64,000 nucleotides of DNA, taken from Oidiodendron maius Zn (taxonomy: Eukaryota > Ascomycota > Leotiomycetes > Myxotrichaceae). The number at the start of each line of letters is the position of its first letter. The stretch's first letter is position 1. Made by a program: the position numbers and the translations under genes. The notes beneath the pieces are model-generated. The model worked only from the letters and a program-made list of their open reading frames with translations. It was not told where the DNA came from and searched no databases. The DNA is taken from the NCBI GenBank assembly GCA_000827325.1, contig KN832887.1, forward strand, positions 901,337 through 965,336, in the 5' to 3' direction. Positions 1-11,793 of the stretch are shown piece after piece.

Positions 1-1547
1 CTGTGGGTCCATTTCAACCATTTGGCTGTTGGCACAAATCTGGAGGGTGTGCGGACACATCTGTCCCAGGCTTCGTATTCCTCATTTGCGGCATGGAATC
101 CCTGCGGCTTCTGTCCCGCTGACAATGTCTGCCAGAATGCGGCGAGAATATCTTCTTCTGTTCGCGGGTATTTGCCGCCTGATCGAGCTTTGGATATTTT
201 CTCCCAGCCATTTAGAACACTCTGCTCTCCAGCAATCCGACCAATTCTTTGAAGAAAAGTCAATTCGCCTTCGGCCTGATGGCTATGCACCTCTCCAGCT
301 TCTTCGATTTCATCCACTATATGACCCTCGAGAACGAGGACAGATTTGTCCTCACAGAATTTTGGCTTAGACTTACACCCTCCCGGAGACGCTTCGAAGT
401 CAAACGCGTATTTCTTAGAATGCATCATGAATCGGAAGGAATGAGCGAAGTCTGAGACACTCCAGTCAGCAACCCAAGACGGGAGATGGTTGAAGCCTGA
501 TGCGTTGGAAACGCGAGGAACGCTCAGAATATCTAATACCTTGCTCTGCTGAAGAATAGATATTGTGAAGTTTCGGTAAACCTCACTGGCTTCAGTGGTG
601 TAGTCAGGGCGAATCAGAAGTGCATCCATTCCGGACTCTTGTGCTACGCCAAGGAGCGAATATATCTTGTCTCTCATGTCTGTAGCATTGAAATTCCGAT
701 ATAAACTGACGAGAGACAAGAGTGATTGCTCATACTTCATTGATACAGAAGCTCGTGCAGCCACAAGTTGGAAGATGCGCTGGCAGTTCGTTGTATTGGC
801 CCAGATTCCTGGGATGATGATGGTTGTCGCATAGTCTATAGATGATACGAAATCGTCCCACGAGATTGACCAATGCCCACATTCGAGGGCAACTCGTTTC
901 GAGACAGCAACTTCTTGAATGATCCATACCCTACTGAACCATTCACGTCCCAACAGCGCTGAGAATGCCTTGAACGACGGATCTAGAGGGTAAGGCAGCC
1001 CATACTCCGACTGCCCATTGACGCCCATCTCGTAGTAAAATCGAGTGTCCTTCTTCGCGTCTTGAGCACTCTTCGCGGATACGAGCTTCCGCATAAGAGA
1101 AAACGCCTTCCAAGTGTTTTCATCTTCTGGTCCAAGCCAAATTCTGGTCTTCTTAGCTCCCTCATATATTTGCCGCATGAGTAGAACCTGATTGCTGCGT
1201 TCTTCTTCATCTGATTGATTAATACAGAGTGCATCTACCCACAGATATATCGACGATTCGGAGTCACGGAATTGACGTAGGGCAGCGAAGAGATTTGCTC
1301 CTACACTTGAGCTGAAGTCGGTACCGGTTGGATGTTTAATGATAACTGGCTCCTGAACCGTGTCCTTGCCCCAGCAATATGAGAGAGCTTCATATGCTGG
1401 ATTGTCACTAAGGGCGGTCTCGATAAGGGCACACACAATCTGCTTGTCTCCAGACCCAGGCAAAAGTTCGAGGAGGCGAATTTTGTCAGGTTTGGTCACA
1501 GCAGAAAGTGGTTTATAGCGGTAAAGTTGGAGCATATTCTTGGACAT
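1..1547 (-). CDS. HET-domain (heterokaryon incompatibility) protein, C-terminus cut off by window edge
   Basis: An open frame reads leftward from ATG at 1547-1545 and runs off position 1 with no stop (about 515 codons seen). Residues 52-60 read YEALSYCWG, the signature start of the fungal HET domain, and residues about 100-140 carry the second conserved block (LWVDALCINQ followed by an acidic stretch and a QVLLMRQIYEGAKKTRIWLG-like helix). The N-terminal leader before the HET motif matches the usual 'LYRYKPL..IRLLELLPG' type lead-in. HET proteins trigger cell death after fusion of incompatible hyphae and often act with NLRs. No intron is needed in the visible part. The partner allele or NLR cannot be told from sequence. 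Confidence in family is high; the 3' end is missing. Confidence 0.93.
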   Translation of the reverse strand, partial: MSKNMLQLYRYKPLSAVTKPDKIRLLELLPGSGDKQIVCALIETALSDNPAYEALSYCWGKDTVQEPVIIKHPTGTDFSSSVGANLFAALRQFRDSESSIYLWVDALCINQSDEEERSNQVLLMRQIYEGAKKTRIWLGPEDENTWKAFSLMRKLVSAKSAQDAKKDTRFYYEMGVNGQSEYGLPYPLDPSFKAFSALLGREWFSRVWIIQEVAVSKRVALECGHWSISWDDFVSSIDYATTIIIPGIWANTTNCQRIFQLVAARASVSMKYEQSLLSLVSLYRNFNATDMRDKIYSLLGVAQESGMDALLIRPDYTTEASEVYRNFTISILQQSKVLDILSVPRVSNASGFNHLPSWVADWSVSDFAHSFRFMMHSKKYAFDFEASPGGCKSKPKFCEDKSVLVLEGHIVDEIEEAGEVHSHQAEGELTFLQRIGRIAGEQSVLNGWEKISKARSGGKYPRTEEDILAAFWQTLSAGQKPQGFHAANEEYEAWDRCVRTPSRFVPTAKWLKWTH

Positions 1548-2674
1548 TCTGATTCAGTTCTCGAAGTATCTCGTTGGTAGAAAAATATGCAAATTGCACG
1601 TCGTCTCGAAATGCTGATGCGGGTTATAGGATATGCGAAGGACACACGTTAATATCATTAATTTGATTGAAGGGGGACGAAGTGGTGGTGAGGAAAAAGA
1701 TCAGACCTTCCGCGGCTAACTTACTACGTTAATGGGATGAGGGGCATGGGGAAGGATTAAGTGGCAGCTGAACACAGCACAGAACGAAAGCGGTCACATG
1801 GCCTATTCATGGAAATAGAAGAACGCCCACACTTTCTGTGAATACGGTAATGTACTACTAGGATGAAATCAGCTCGCTTCGTTCGCTGTGGCATGCGTGG
1901 GAGCGAGATTCGGAGCTATTGTTTAGCATATGGGGTGCTGTAAGTACGGATGGGATAAAAAGGCAGTTGTAATAATGGCGACGAAGAACTTCTCAAGGCT
2001 TAAGCACTTGATGGGCTAAGGTAAGTAAGGGTGATGAAGCGAGGGTCGGAAGCGGGCGAGCAGTGGCGAGTAATAGCAACGAAGTGAGCATGGGCGTGTA
2101 AGTTGCTATTTTAGTACCCAAGGGGGGGGGCTCGTCGTAGCTCCCTTACAACCAGGTTACACTCTCCCTATCTCTATACAGAGGTCCCACTTTACCTCCC
2201 TTACGACATTTATATAAGCGCAATAACGGCCTTAGTCTTATCATTCTATAGGGTCTCCTTAACATTTATAAGGCACCTATAAAGGCAATTTTTTCATATG
2301 AATTTTAGTGACACTGACTTCATGCGGCCCGAGTCGTGACAACGCTTAGTTCCGACAACCACGGGGTAGACCCTGTACATTTGTGTGGGCCTGCGCCCAC
2401 CGATCGAAAAAAGTCGGGTGCTCGATTCCGCTAGTGCTTTTAGATTTCTCAAAAACAAAGTTCTACAATGGTTGGGTGGCGGGAAAAGCCAAGTAGTGTC
2501 GTCTGGACCGGCCAGGATGAGAATAGCGCTTTCCCCTATCCCATGGTGCGGCTGAGGAAGCGGGGAAGGGGCCACAACGACGGGACGAAGGCTTTGATGG
2601 ACGGACATATAACCACCAGCCCATCACCAACCCGTCGCAGATTGCCATGGAGCCTTGGTGCGGCATAGGGCATC
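1548..2674. other. intergenic, no supported gene
   Basis: Between the divergent HET and CFEM genes. It holds a 9-G run near 2120, several short tri-purine stretches and short opposing open frames around 2294-2670 without recognisable motifs. The part 2100-2300 looks like degraded repeat sequence. No RNA gene was recognised. Confidence 0.4.
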
Positions 2675-4260
2675 ATGGAGATTTCGTCTCTTCCATCGCC
2701 TTTTCGGCGGCGTCGCAGAGTATTTCGCCCCGTGCAGTCTGCCGTCCTCGCAGCAGCCTTGTTCTGCATCCAAGCCCAAGGTCGAATGAGAGCGCAATTT
2801 TGGGAGCGCGATCAAACAACAGTATCTCTTCCTGCATGTTCGGTTAGTACAGTAGCTACTCAGTCCGTTCCTTTGCTGAGATACTTACTTTATGTCGGTT
2901 GGGTAGCTAAGTTGCATCGAAACGATCGTTCCCCAAATCTGCGGCTCCCTCACGAATACCACCTGTATCTGCACCGACACCCAACTTCCTGTGACGCTCG
3001 AACCGTGCATTGTGTCAGCCTGCAACGTTACCGATGAACTTCAACTGCAAAGATATTCGGCACAGACTTGTGGCCGCGCGAACGACAAGTCTCGGCAGCT
3101 GGGGCAACTCCGAGTGACCTACGTGCTTCCTGCTCTCGCGGCTCTTTTCGTTCTCGCGCGGCTTTATGTAAGGATCAAATTGACAATTGGTCTTGGGGCT
3201 GATGACTGGACGATGTTGGCGGCGCTTTGTGCATACCTCGCTATGGTTGGTACCGGAATAAGTATGGCTCTCCAGGGGTTTGGCCAACATACCTTCTGGC
3301 TTTCTATCGATGAGATCACTAGGGCATTAATGGTGAGCGTTCCGCAGCCGGTCTATCCATAACACAAACTTATTTCTAGTTCTTTTATCTAAGCGAAATT
3401 TGCTATTTACCTGCGATTACCCTGACGAAAATATCACTCCTGTTATTCTTCGCCAGAGTCTTTCCCCATCCAAGGTTTCGCATGGGAATCTGGGCCATGT
3501 TGGGCTTTGTTTTTCTATCCAACTTCTCTATCATAATGGTGATCATATTTCAATGCGTAAGTTTTACTTTTGACATGAGTCTCCTGGTTGGTAGTAACGG
3601 AGAGTAGGTCCCGGTCCATGCCAATTGGACAAACTGGACATACAAAGTTCCGCCAGTAAAGTGCATCAACCGATTTATCGCCGCATATGCTGCAGCTGGA
3701 ATGAGCATCCTTCACGATGTAATCATCCTCCTGATGCCAATTCCGATACTGGCTCGTCTGAATCTTCCTTGGCATAAGAAATTGAATGTCTTGGTAATGT
3801 TTTTAGTCGGCTCGTTTGTGATCATCTGCAGTATATTCCGCCTCCCAACCCTCATGAAATTAAAGGGATCAACGGATCCGTCCTGTGAGTTGACTATGTA
3901 TTGGGATATATATGCCGTCTAATGAATAACTTAGATGACCAAGCGCCTATTGCAATATGGACAGACCTGGAGGTCGGAGTAGGTATTATTTGCGGCTGTC
4001 TACCGTCGTTTAGATCTCTTATAGGATACATGTTCCCAAGCCTCAAGATGAGCCTTGTACCTTCATATGAAGGGAACACTCTAGTCCACTGGGCCGGATC
4101 AAGGTCGAAGAATAAACAGAATTCAGCGGGGTTGAATACAGGAGTGGCATCATTTATGGAGTTGGAGGACCTGTATGGGAGTCGGCATAACTTGAACCAA
4201 ACAAAAAATGAACAACGTAGTGCCATAACTCGGGGTTCTGGGGCATCTATTACAGAGTAG
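2675..4260 (+). CDS. CFEM-domain Pth11-like seven-transmembrane receptor
   Basis: Five exons give a 457-aa protein: 2675-2842, 2907-3332, 3380-3556, 3608-3884, 3935-4260; all four introns (47-64 bp) are GT..AG and keep frame. A hydrophobic N-terminal segment (residues about 20-35) precedes a CFEM domain with all eight cysteines (C55, C59, C68, C76, C78, C90, C95, C111). After it come the membrane segments of the fungal rhodopsin/Pth11-like fold, with the typical 'LGADDWTMLAAL' stretch, the 'FFYLSEICYLPAITLTKISL' helix and the 'YDQAPIAIWTDLEVGVGIIC' block before the last helix, then a 90-residue cytoplasmic tail. Family members sense surfaces or host cues in plant- and insect-associated fungi. 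The start is the first ATG that gives the hydrophobic leader; an upstream start is possible. Intact. Confidence 0.9.
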
Positions 4261-4654
4261 GTATCATTAACTGGAAAAGGCTAGGCGAATCGAGCCGATG
4301 GAGTTCTGAGGATGCGAATACCCGGGAAATGGGACGTGGGCGTCTTGAGCGTATCATGATTCTGATTGTTACCAGTTAATATGGCAGCCTTGAAATTTGA
4401 ATCTGGCTATGTATGTATTGTACTGTATAAACTCTTGATAGACATCTACTACAACATATTGACGGTTTAAACACCCTCTCTGGTCCGAGATTGAAATCTT
4501 CTGCCAAACCTCTAATATTCAGGTAGACTTGCGCAGGTGCACGCATCCACACCTGGCATTGTGGTATAGGTAAGACCTTCCGTCATACGCTAAGAGAGAA
4601 GAAGGCAGAGCAATCTCTCTAACCATCCATTAACGCCGCTTGCGGCCCACCGCA
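4261..4654. other. intergenic
   Basis: 3' flank of the CFEM gene; AT-rich, with nothing recognised. Confidence 0.4.
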
Positions 4655-5095
4655 TCTATCTCTAAGAATAACTATCTTGGCCAAGATGTCGTTGACCTAC
4701 GTCATCTGCTCCAGTGTCAACTCAAGAGCCTGCATGTTCTCCTCAAACCTTTTGTCGGTCGTTGCGCCCGGGATGGGGATGATAACCGGTCGGCCATTTT
4801 CGTCCACTCAGACCCCTTGACCATGCGAGCGCTATCGGAGCAGGAGTAGTACCAAAATTCTTCGCCAGCTCTTGAAGTTCCTTCACAAGTTTTATGCTCT
4901 CGTTAAAGGTCTCGGGCTCGGACCGAGGCTTGTATCGGCGGAAATCCGATTGGGAGAGGTTCTGTTGTGTCGCGATATCACGCCAGGCGTGCACCGCCAC
5001 TAAGTGTCTGGAAATGGACTCCTCTAAGATAATGAACTAAAGCCCCAGTGACGCCTAATTCGCCTTCTACTGTAGCTTCTTCCATTCTAATTCCC
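4655..5095 (-). pseudogene. aldo/keto reductase, C-terminal remnant
   Basis: Reading leftward, two frames supply the C-terminal part of an AKR of the pyridoxal-reductase/YakC-like type: a DFRRYKPRSEPETFN..LVKELQELAKNFGTTPAPIALAW block (about 4930-4800), then after a frame change the nucleotide-binding segment ENGRPVIIPIPGATT and RFEENMQALELTLEQM (about 4800-4690), ending at an in-frame stop where the family continues. Upstream (5000-5095) only scraps with further stops remain and the catalytic Tyr/His barrel half is missing. At least one frameshift and two nonsense changes. Not functional. Confidence 0.75.
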
Positions 5096-5189
5096 TAATT
5101 TTAGTGCTATGCCGGTTTTCTGACCAGAGATAGCCCTTATATAAACTTATCTCATTATTTAGTCTGGCAACGGATTAAATGTTCCTTAC

Positions 5190-6178
5190 AGGAGGCTAAG
5201 CTGATTAAATACGTGCAGCTGGGTTTGGATACACCTTTTTTAACTCTGAGATTAGGACGTTTGGATACCCGATTGGCATTGATGAGTTTTCTGGCCGCGT
5301 TGAAGATCTCTACGCCCAACCCTTGCTCTTTGAACCTGGAACGAACATCAACTACGGGGTAAGTAGACTCACCCATTTCCATCTAAGGCAGTAACACTAA
5401 TTCCTTGAAGACCAATATTGACTGCGTTGGCATTATTGTTGAAAAAGCAACTGGCATGTCGCTTGAGGGCTACATCCGGAAGTTCATATTTGCGCCCCTT
5501 AACATGAAAAACGCAACATTCTTTCCCACTGAAGAGCAGAAATCAAGACTCGTGCACATGAGCCAACGCGCCCCAGATGGCAGTATCACTGATGGCAGCA
5601 TCACTGGGCGTGAACATGTGTTCCGTTTGCCACTGGTTGTCAATTCGGAAGAACAAGAAAACATCTTTTATTCAGGTGGATGTGGTTGCTACGGGGAACC
5701 CAAAGAATTTACTAACATTATCTCCATGCTCCTTAGTAGCGGTTCGAGCCCTATCACCGGTGCTCAACTTCTGCAGCCTGAGACCGTGGACCAGATGTTC
5801 ACGAATCAGATACCTCAATGGACAAACTTTGGACGAACACCAATTATTACGGGAAGGCCGGAATATGCGAATTCTGTTGCGGAGCTGTATCCACAGCCAC
5901 ATGATCAACCGCAGGGATTCGGCTTAACAATATTCCTAACAATTAAGGATAGGGCAACTGGCAGAGGTAAGAACACTGGTTTCTGGGGAGGACCGCCAAA
6001 TTTGTTCTGGTGGGTTGACAGAGAACGTGGAGTTAGCAGCATTGTTGGTGGTCAGCTTGTTCCATTTGTTGGTAAGTTCGGCCTGAGTTCGTTGTGAGAT
6101 AATTATTCTGATTTTAATACAGACTCTCATGTTATTGCAACTTGGGCCAAGGTTGAGACTCTTCTTTATCAAGGTTGA
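5190..6178 (+). pseudogene. beta-lactamase-fold serine hydrolase/transesterase (LovD/EstB-like), 5'-truncated
   Basis: Segments 5216-5358, 5411-6071 and 6123-6178 join across two good introns (5359-5410, 6072-6122) into the middle and C-terminal part of a PF00144-type protein: GFGYTFFN, EPGTNINYG, the IDCVGIIVEKATGMSLEGYI helix, GGCGCYGEPKEF, and a C-terminal VIATWAKVETLLYQG tail. The region that should carry the catalytic SxxK motif is absent, and the sequence at 5190-5215 needs a frame change and contains stops. The 3' two thirds is well preserved, so truncation may be recent. Family members are esterases, D-aminopeptidases or acyltransferases; the substrate is unknown. Confidence 0.75.
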
Positions 6179-6957
6179 GTGTGCCAAGTGTGCGTTAGGC
6201 ATAGATGTTAAGAAACTTTGAGTTAGAATATTATGCCGACTTAAAGGGAACGTAAAGATATTTGAATATCATCTGAAATAAAATGGAATCAAGACTTCAA
6301 TTAGTCGGAAGCGAAAAGTGCACAGCTCCGTAACTCTTACTTTCAAGTTGCAACAAAGCTTCACGCTCTCAGAGAGGGTATAAGCCCAGAGTTATAATAG
6401 CCATATCCCGTGACCTTACATTAATACCCTGAGGAGTTGTCTTTCTAACTAGTAAATCATATATAATTTTTTTGTTATACATTCATGTGAAATTTATGTA
6501 AGCAGTAGTTTATGCTTAACTGTAGGTTATATAACTAGTTGAGTTATGCACTACTCCTAAGGAACCCTATTTCTACCTGAATAGCCTCTCTCTTTATAGT
6601 AATAGAAGTAGTAAATTATATATTGAAATAAATTAAGATATCTTCACTCCCATTGGAGTAGAAGAAGAGAAGAATGAAGAGAATGAGGTACATACTATTT
6701 CAAACAGCTTGGAAGCGAAATTGGATAAATGTGTGACACATAGGACTATATCCGATAAGAGCTGACTAGGATTTTTGTCTCGCTACCCATCACCCGGTAC
6801 ATTACCTTAGTACTAAGGAGAGGACAGGAGAACCCTGCCTGGCTCTGGATTTTACAATCTTTCTTGTCAAATAAGCTCAGGATACCAATTCCATTCTAAA
6901 GAAAAAATTGTCAGTCTTCTCACACTACTCAAAAACATATCAAAAATCTCTCCTCGA
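6179..6957. other. AT-rich intergenic
   Basis: Rich in TA-containing words such as ATATATAA; no coding or RNA signal was recognised. It lies downstream of both flanking genes. Confidence 0.4.
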
Positions 6958-9181
6958 CTACAAGGAAGAGGACTCACCTTCTGGTATCTCCCTCATAGCA
7001 ACACGTAGGTCGTCCTCCGCCTTCGGGGCATTCCTTAGGAAATTACTCAAAATAGCATAAGCTTCATCATGATCCAGGACAGACAGCCACTCTAGGCCAG
7101 GACCTAGCCGAGCTTGCTGTGGAATGCCAGCCAGATACTCCCTAGCTTCCTCTAATCTTCGGTCCACAAGTGTTGAGTCCACTTCCGGTGCCGTAGCGTT
7201 TAGAAACTCTTTAAGTCCTCCTACTTCCAACTCTTCCGGCCCTAAATGCTCCGGTAGATTATAGATTTCGATAGTTAAACGTGGTCTGATAAAGGCGTAT
7301 TTTATGTATCGAGCCTCCACAGGTTGATAATCAAACATACGTCGATTATGCGCTGCTATTTCTTGATCTATATATAATTCTTGCAATACAAGGACGGTCC
7401 AGCTTCCAGGGACCAGATCTCGAATTTTGGGCCAGCATTCTATTTGAAGGCTTTTCCTGTTATCACTTGTGGCTGGATAGGTAGGGATAGTAAAGTTCTC
7501 GGCTGGAATAGGGCTGATCTCGGCACGAGACATGTCTTCTAGAGTCGGTGGGCCTCCTGCAAAGGCAAATAGGAACCAATCTTGCCACCGGAGCCAACTC
7601 AGAAACCCGGCAGCGAAGGCTTCGGCTCGAAGCAGCCCGTCACCGAGATAGTAATGCTTTTTCGTGAACATGGAGCTTGGTAATGGACCAGACTGTTGGC
7701 GGATGAACATGTGCTGGATGGGGAAGATCTCGAAGGGCGGCTGGTAGTTAATCGTTGGGAGCCAGAAACTCTTATTCAAGGGTGCTGAATATGCAACTGC
7801 GACTGTTACTTTCCCACGGAACAAGTGCTGTCTTGTTGAGAGTGCCAAAAAGAGCTCCGTACCCACCTGATCGCTTGTTCGAGTTGGCTCTTGACAAAAA
7901 TACAGGTCACAGGGTAAGGATGATCGAGACAGTGCATCCAGAATTTGACCTACTGGGCTCTGGACAGTGTCAATACAAAGACTAATGGATTTCATATCCT
8001 TCAACTCTTCTGTCTCAAGAGCAGCCCTAATAGCTTCAGCGGAAAGTCCTTTGAACCTCACCAGGTCAAGGTGTCTCTTTCCATCAAATGCAAGACATAT
8101 CAGCTGTTTTGCGGAACGCAAATGCCCAATGTATTTTGACCGGTCTTGCAACAGCTGCTGGAGAAGATTCTGGAAATTAGGAATGGTCCGGTGTTCATCA
8201 AATATGGACACGTCGAAGCTATCTGTCTCTATTGTATGGTCAATTGAAGCTGCAATTGCTTCTCTATGACGAGATCTCAGGGTCCGATTTGCTGGTATAG
8301 AATAGGTGGCATTGAAATCCGCAATATCAGATTGCACCCAGATAACTTTGATCATTGTTAGCAGGTAGGGGCTTTCAAAGATAGAGATAAGTACAGTCAG
8401 ACTTACGATCCATAGCAGAGACGTCAATTAATGGTATGTGTTCAAGCTGTGAGACTACATCGTCGGTATATTTATAGCCAAATTTGGCCATATAATCAAT
8501 GGCCGAAAGGTGCTTGCGCGGCCGGTCGTCCTCCGCCATTCGCGCATGGGGTCCTACCGGCCCGTTATCAAGCCATTCTTTATCAGTTACGATCCACACC
8601 ATGTTTCGGATCATAAAGCCGACAATGCCGTAACGTGGGCTATCCAGGTTTGTAATATCGATGACAACCATGCCATACTCGACGTTATTATCGCGGTATA
8701 CTATTCCTAAGGGCCATGGCTTTGTATCACAACTGCCGCCGAATTGCGAGCCAAAGCTAGCGCCTAGTAACAGACATGTTGATATAAACGGAAATTTCGT
8801 CATACCCCATTCTATGGATGGCTTAAGAGATTGAAGGTATGCAGTGGTAGCCGGATATGGGGGAGTTCTCTCTGGCAGCTCGACACATGGCAAAGGTCTA
8901 TTCTCAGGATCACGGTAGAAGTCAGTGGCAAGGGCTACTTCCGACTCAATGGCGACACGATTGCTCAGGTCAGAGAAGATGCCGACAGTGCGCAAGCATG
9001 ACGCGACAAGGTCGCAACCTTGTAGGGCAGTCATACTGATATAGCTGGCATCGCGATGCACCACGCCAAGAGGACAGTGTCGTCCGTCAATCTGGGCAAC
9101 GACAAAGAACACCCAAGATTTTGGACCGTGGGGCGGCATCAGCGGGCGTTCCACCCAGTGCGGCTTGAAATCTGTTGCCAT
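6958..9181 (-). CDS. conserved-looking fungal protein of unknown function, 720 aa
   Basis: Two exons: 9181-8407 and 8345-6958, joined over a 61-bp intron (8406-8346) with GTAAGT donor, CTAAC branch point and CAAAG acceptor; the phase fits and gives 720 aa. No signal peptide or transmembrane helix is clear. The first 260 residues are rich in beta-type hydrophobic patterns (FVVAQIDG, GMVVIDIT, YGIVGFMIRNMVWIV); the second part has aromatic-rich segments (WLRWQDWFLFAFAGG) and an acidic C-terminus. I do not recognise a family. The long intact frame over two exons and canonical splice sites argue for a real, maintained gene. Confidence 0.85.
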
Positions 9182-9709
9182 AATGCACGCATTGCTCTGG
9201 CGCCATCCGTCCTGTGTGGTAGATTAGGAAGGGAGTATCCAAATCAGAGGGGGAGGGGCTGTGTTGAATGCGGGATATTTATGTATGCCCAAGGCTGCAA
9301 CTGAGGGGTAGTCTCACTTAGGAAGGGGAAGATATTTTTAGACCTAGAAAGGGTCACGACGAGCCAGCAGTAAAGTGGTTACCAGAAGCAAGATCGCGAG
9401 ATCGTGCAGCGCGCTTCTCGGTAGAAAATCGGGCTACAAATGTAAATGCCGCTATCACTGGTTAATTGCCACTGCAAACATCGCGATCTTCTGAGACGCC
9501 ATCAAACTTATCATCTGATCACCATTTGCAGACTGAACTACGTAGACACCCCTCCCAGCTGCACTGAGATCCAATTACACACCAACGATATCGCAACGTG
9601 CATACTGCAGGTGCCCGAAACTGTATTGCTAAGGGAGAGCCAACCGGGAGACCTGAGTGTGATTCCAGACCTCCATTAACACGGCAGGAACAGGTTTCCG
9701 TGCATTTAA
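9182..9709. other. intergenic, possibly remains of the kinase 5' part
   Basis: 5' flank of the 720-aa gene, followed by 9520-9680 with a short open frame that may be eroded upstream kinase sequence. No confident match. Confidence 0.3.
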
Positions 9710-10252
9710 TTGCAGGAAACTGGGCTGTACGTTGAGTATGTACGAGTGCTCGGACGTCTCCGGTTCGGCGTGGGCCAGAACATGGGAGCAACTAAACTCT
9801 CAGATTTTGGATTATCGAGCCAAAATAAACCATTGATGGCGGAATGTGGGACGGAAACTTACTCGGTACCTGAGTTTACAAGCTCCCAGCACAACAACAA
9901 GATAGGCATATATTCACTAGGCGTTCTTACACTCGAACTCATTGAGGGGCTACCAAAGAGTTCTCCACTAGGGAGTAGCTGGAGCTCTGCCATTGCAAAT
10001 GAGAGTCGGCACCAGAGCCGGATTCCGTTGTTGAGAGAGATACTCCAGCTTGATCCAGCGCCGAGGCCGTATGTTAGGAACTGCTTAGACCGACTCTATT
10101 CTGACCATCGTGAGTTGGACTGCCCAAAATCGTCCACCATTGAATTTATCGAACCCGTGAGCCACGATCACGACAAAATTAAGATTCAGAAAGGTCACCC
10201 CACAGAGCCCGAAACTGTAAAATTAGTGCTGCGGACTATTTGGAGCAGATAA
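9710..10252 (+). pseudogene. protein kinase C-lobe fragment
   Basis: An open frame of 180 codons contains KLSDFGLSS (DFG at residues 32-34), an activation segment and a VPE motif (53-55) in place of APE, the helix-F aspartate region (NNKIGIYSLGVLTLELIEG, with D replaced by G in the usual DIYSLG) and a C-terminal lobe with DPAPRPYVRNCLDRL. The N-lobe, glycine loop, catalytic lysine and HRD catalytic loop are absent upstream, and the residues before KLSDFG are not kinase-like. This looks like a truncated, inactive remnant of a Ser/Thr kinase (CAMK/FHA-type possible). A spliced 5' part that I cannot see is the alternative. Confidence 0.55.
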
Positions 10253-10623
10253 ATAAAAGGGGGATGTACAGGTCAGCTTGAACAACAACACTTGATTCGC
10301 TTATATGTATACTGTAGCACCCATTCCTATCGCCAAGTGAAATTGGCTGGTATAGTTTTATATTTAGCTACTGCAATGCAAGAAGATGGTTTGATATAAG
10401 GAGTCTGCTCATTTCAAAGTAAGATAATGAAGCCAGTAAACTAAAAACGAACTGGCCCATTCACCATTGATTCACCTGAGGGAGTCAGACTAGAGGAACT
10501 AAGTTAGCTGGCGAGCATAATCTTTGTATTGCGTATGATAGTCAACCGTCAACTACTTTATATCAAGCCGCAATCCATGCGACCCGGCCAGTCATCCCTT
10601 AGAGGGAAGACTCATCTGAGATA
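10253..10623. other. intergenic between convergent genes
   Basis: 3' flanks of the kinase fragment and the SDR gene; nothing recognised. Confidence 0.4.
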
Positions 10624-11793
10624 TCACCACTCGTTTAATGGCACAAACCCACACTTGGCAAGATACCGAGCCACTTCCTTCGTAGTAGTATCCCAAAATG
10701 CACCAACCTGCTCCTTATCTTTCGACACTACATGCGGCTCCTTAGCTTCCTTCGAGTCGAGATACTTTCCTTTGTACAAATCCGGTCTCATAGAAACGTC
10801 CCTGGCCGTTGCGGCAAAGAGGGAAGTGTGTGAGCCTTTGTTCGGACTCACCATCATTTTACGTATAGTAGGTTGCATCTCGGGAGAGAAGAAGCCGACC
10901 GACCCCTCGGTTTCCACCATCCCGGGATTCACTGAGGTCGAGATCATAGGCAAGCCGAAGTGGTCAAGACGAGACTGTAGCTCCTGTGCAAATAGGACGT
11001 TCGCTAGCTTAGCCATGCAATAGTGCAGAACATCGGCACTAAACATCTGCTTCTGGCTGACATACTCCTCTGGCTCGTACGGAAGCTTCCCGTAGAGGAA
11101 ACCTGGGTCCGTGAAGTCAAATGGGTAGTCTGCCGGCAGGAACTTGGAGTGGACATCTGAGCTTAGGGTGACAATACGCACGTCTGCGTTCTCATCGGAG
11201 GCAGCGTTCTTTAACAGGGGCAAAAGGCGGTTAGTGAGAACAAAGTGGCCAATATGGCTGTGGACATATCAGCATGCAACATGAGAGTCTGATATCGAGA
11301 CAAGTACCAGACCCCCATAGTCATTTCCCACCCAGCGGCAGCTATCTCTGTCTCTTTTGTTGCCATTCCCGCATTATTGACTAGTATCTATTGTGAGTAA
11401 ACATTTATTAACAGTACGATGTTACTAGTAAGTACCTAGTATATCCAGCTTTTGCTCTTTCTTTGCTAGCTCCTCTGCTGCTTGGATAATGCTGTTAAGG
11501 TCACTGAGGTCTAGCCGCAGCCATACAAGCTTGTCTGCAGAAAGTCCGTGATTATCGGACAAGAGCGATTCTTTCGCCTTCGTAGCTTTTGCCTCAGATC
11601 TCGCGGTGAAGTATACTTTCGCACCGTGGAGCGCCAGATGCTTGACTGTACTAAGTCCTATTCCAGCGCTGGGTCTTCCAGTGAGCAGGATTGCAGAGAC
11701 AAGGGTCATAGCTTCCACTTACTTGCCACCTGTGACGAGTGCGACTTTCCCAATCAAGTCCGGAATTTGCTGAGGATCCCAATTTGCCGACAT
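10624..11793 (-). CDS. short-chain dehydrogenase/reductase, 338 aa
   Basis: Four exons: 11793-11723, 11674-11436, 11380-11308, 11257-10624; the three introns (48, 55, 50 bp) are GT..AG and phases agree. The Rossmann glycine motif is TGGKPSAGIG (starting about residue 20), NNAG at 105-108, catalytic Tyr207 and Lys211 in YCMAK, and the preceding active-site serine in TLSS (160-161); PGMVETE follows as the usual P-G motif. Typical fungal classical-type SDR related to retinol dehydrogenase/WW-domain oxidoreductase-like enzymes that use NAD(P)H on small carbonyls. The substrate is unknown and no biosynthetic cluster surrounds it. All catalytic residues present. Confidence 0.93.

Noticed and set aside
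2400-2450. GGTGCTCGATTCC resembling a tRNA B box.
   Set aside because: The T-loop does not fit and there is no upstream A box at a proper distance.
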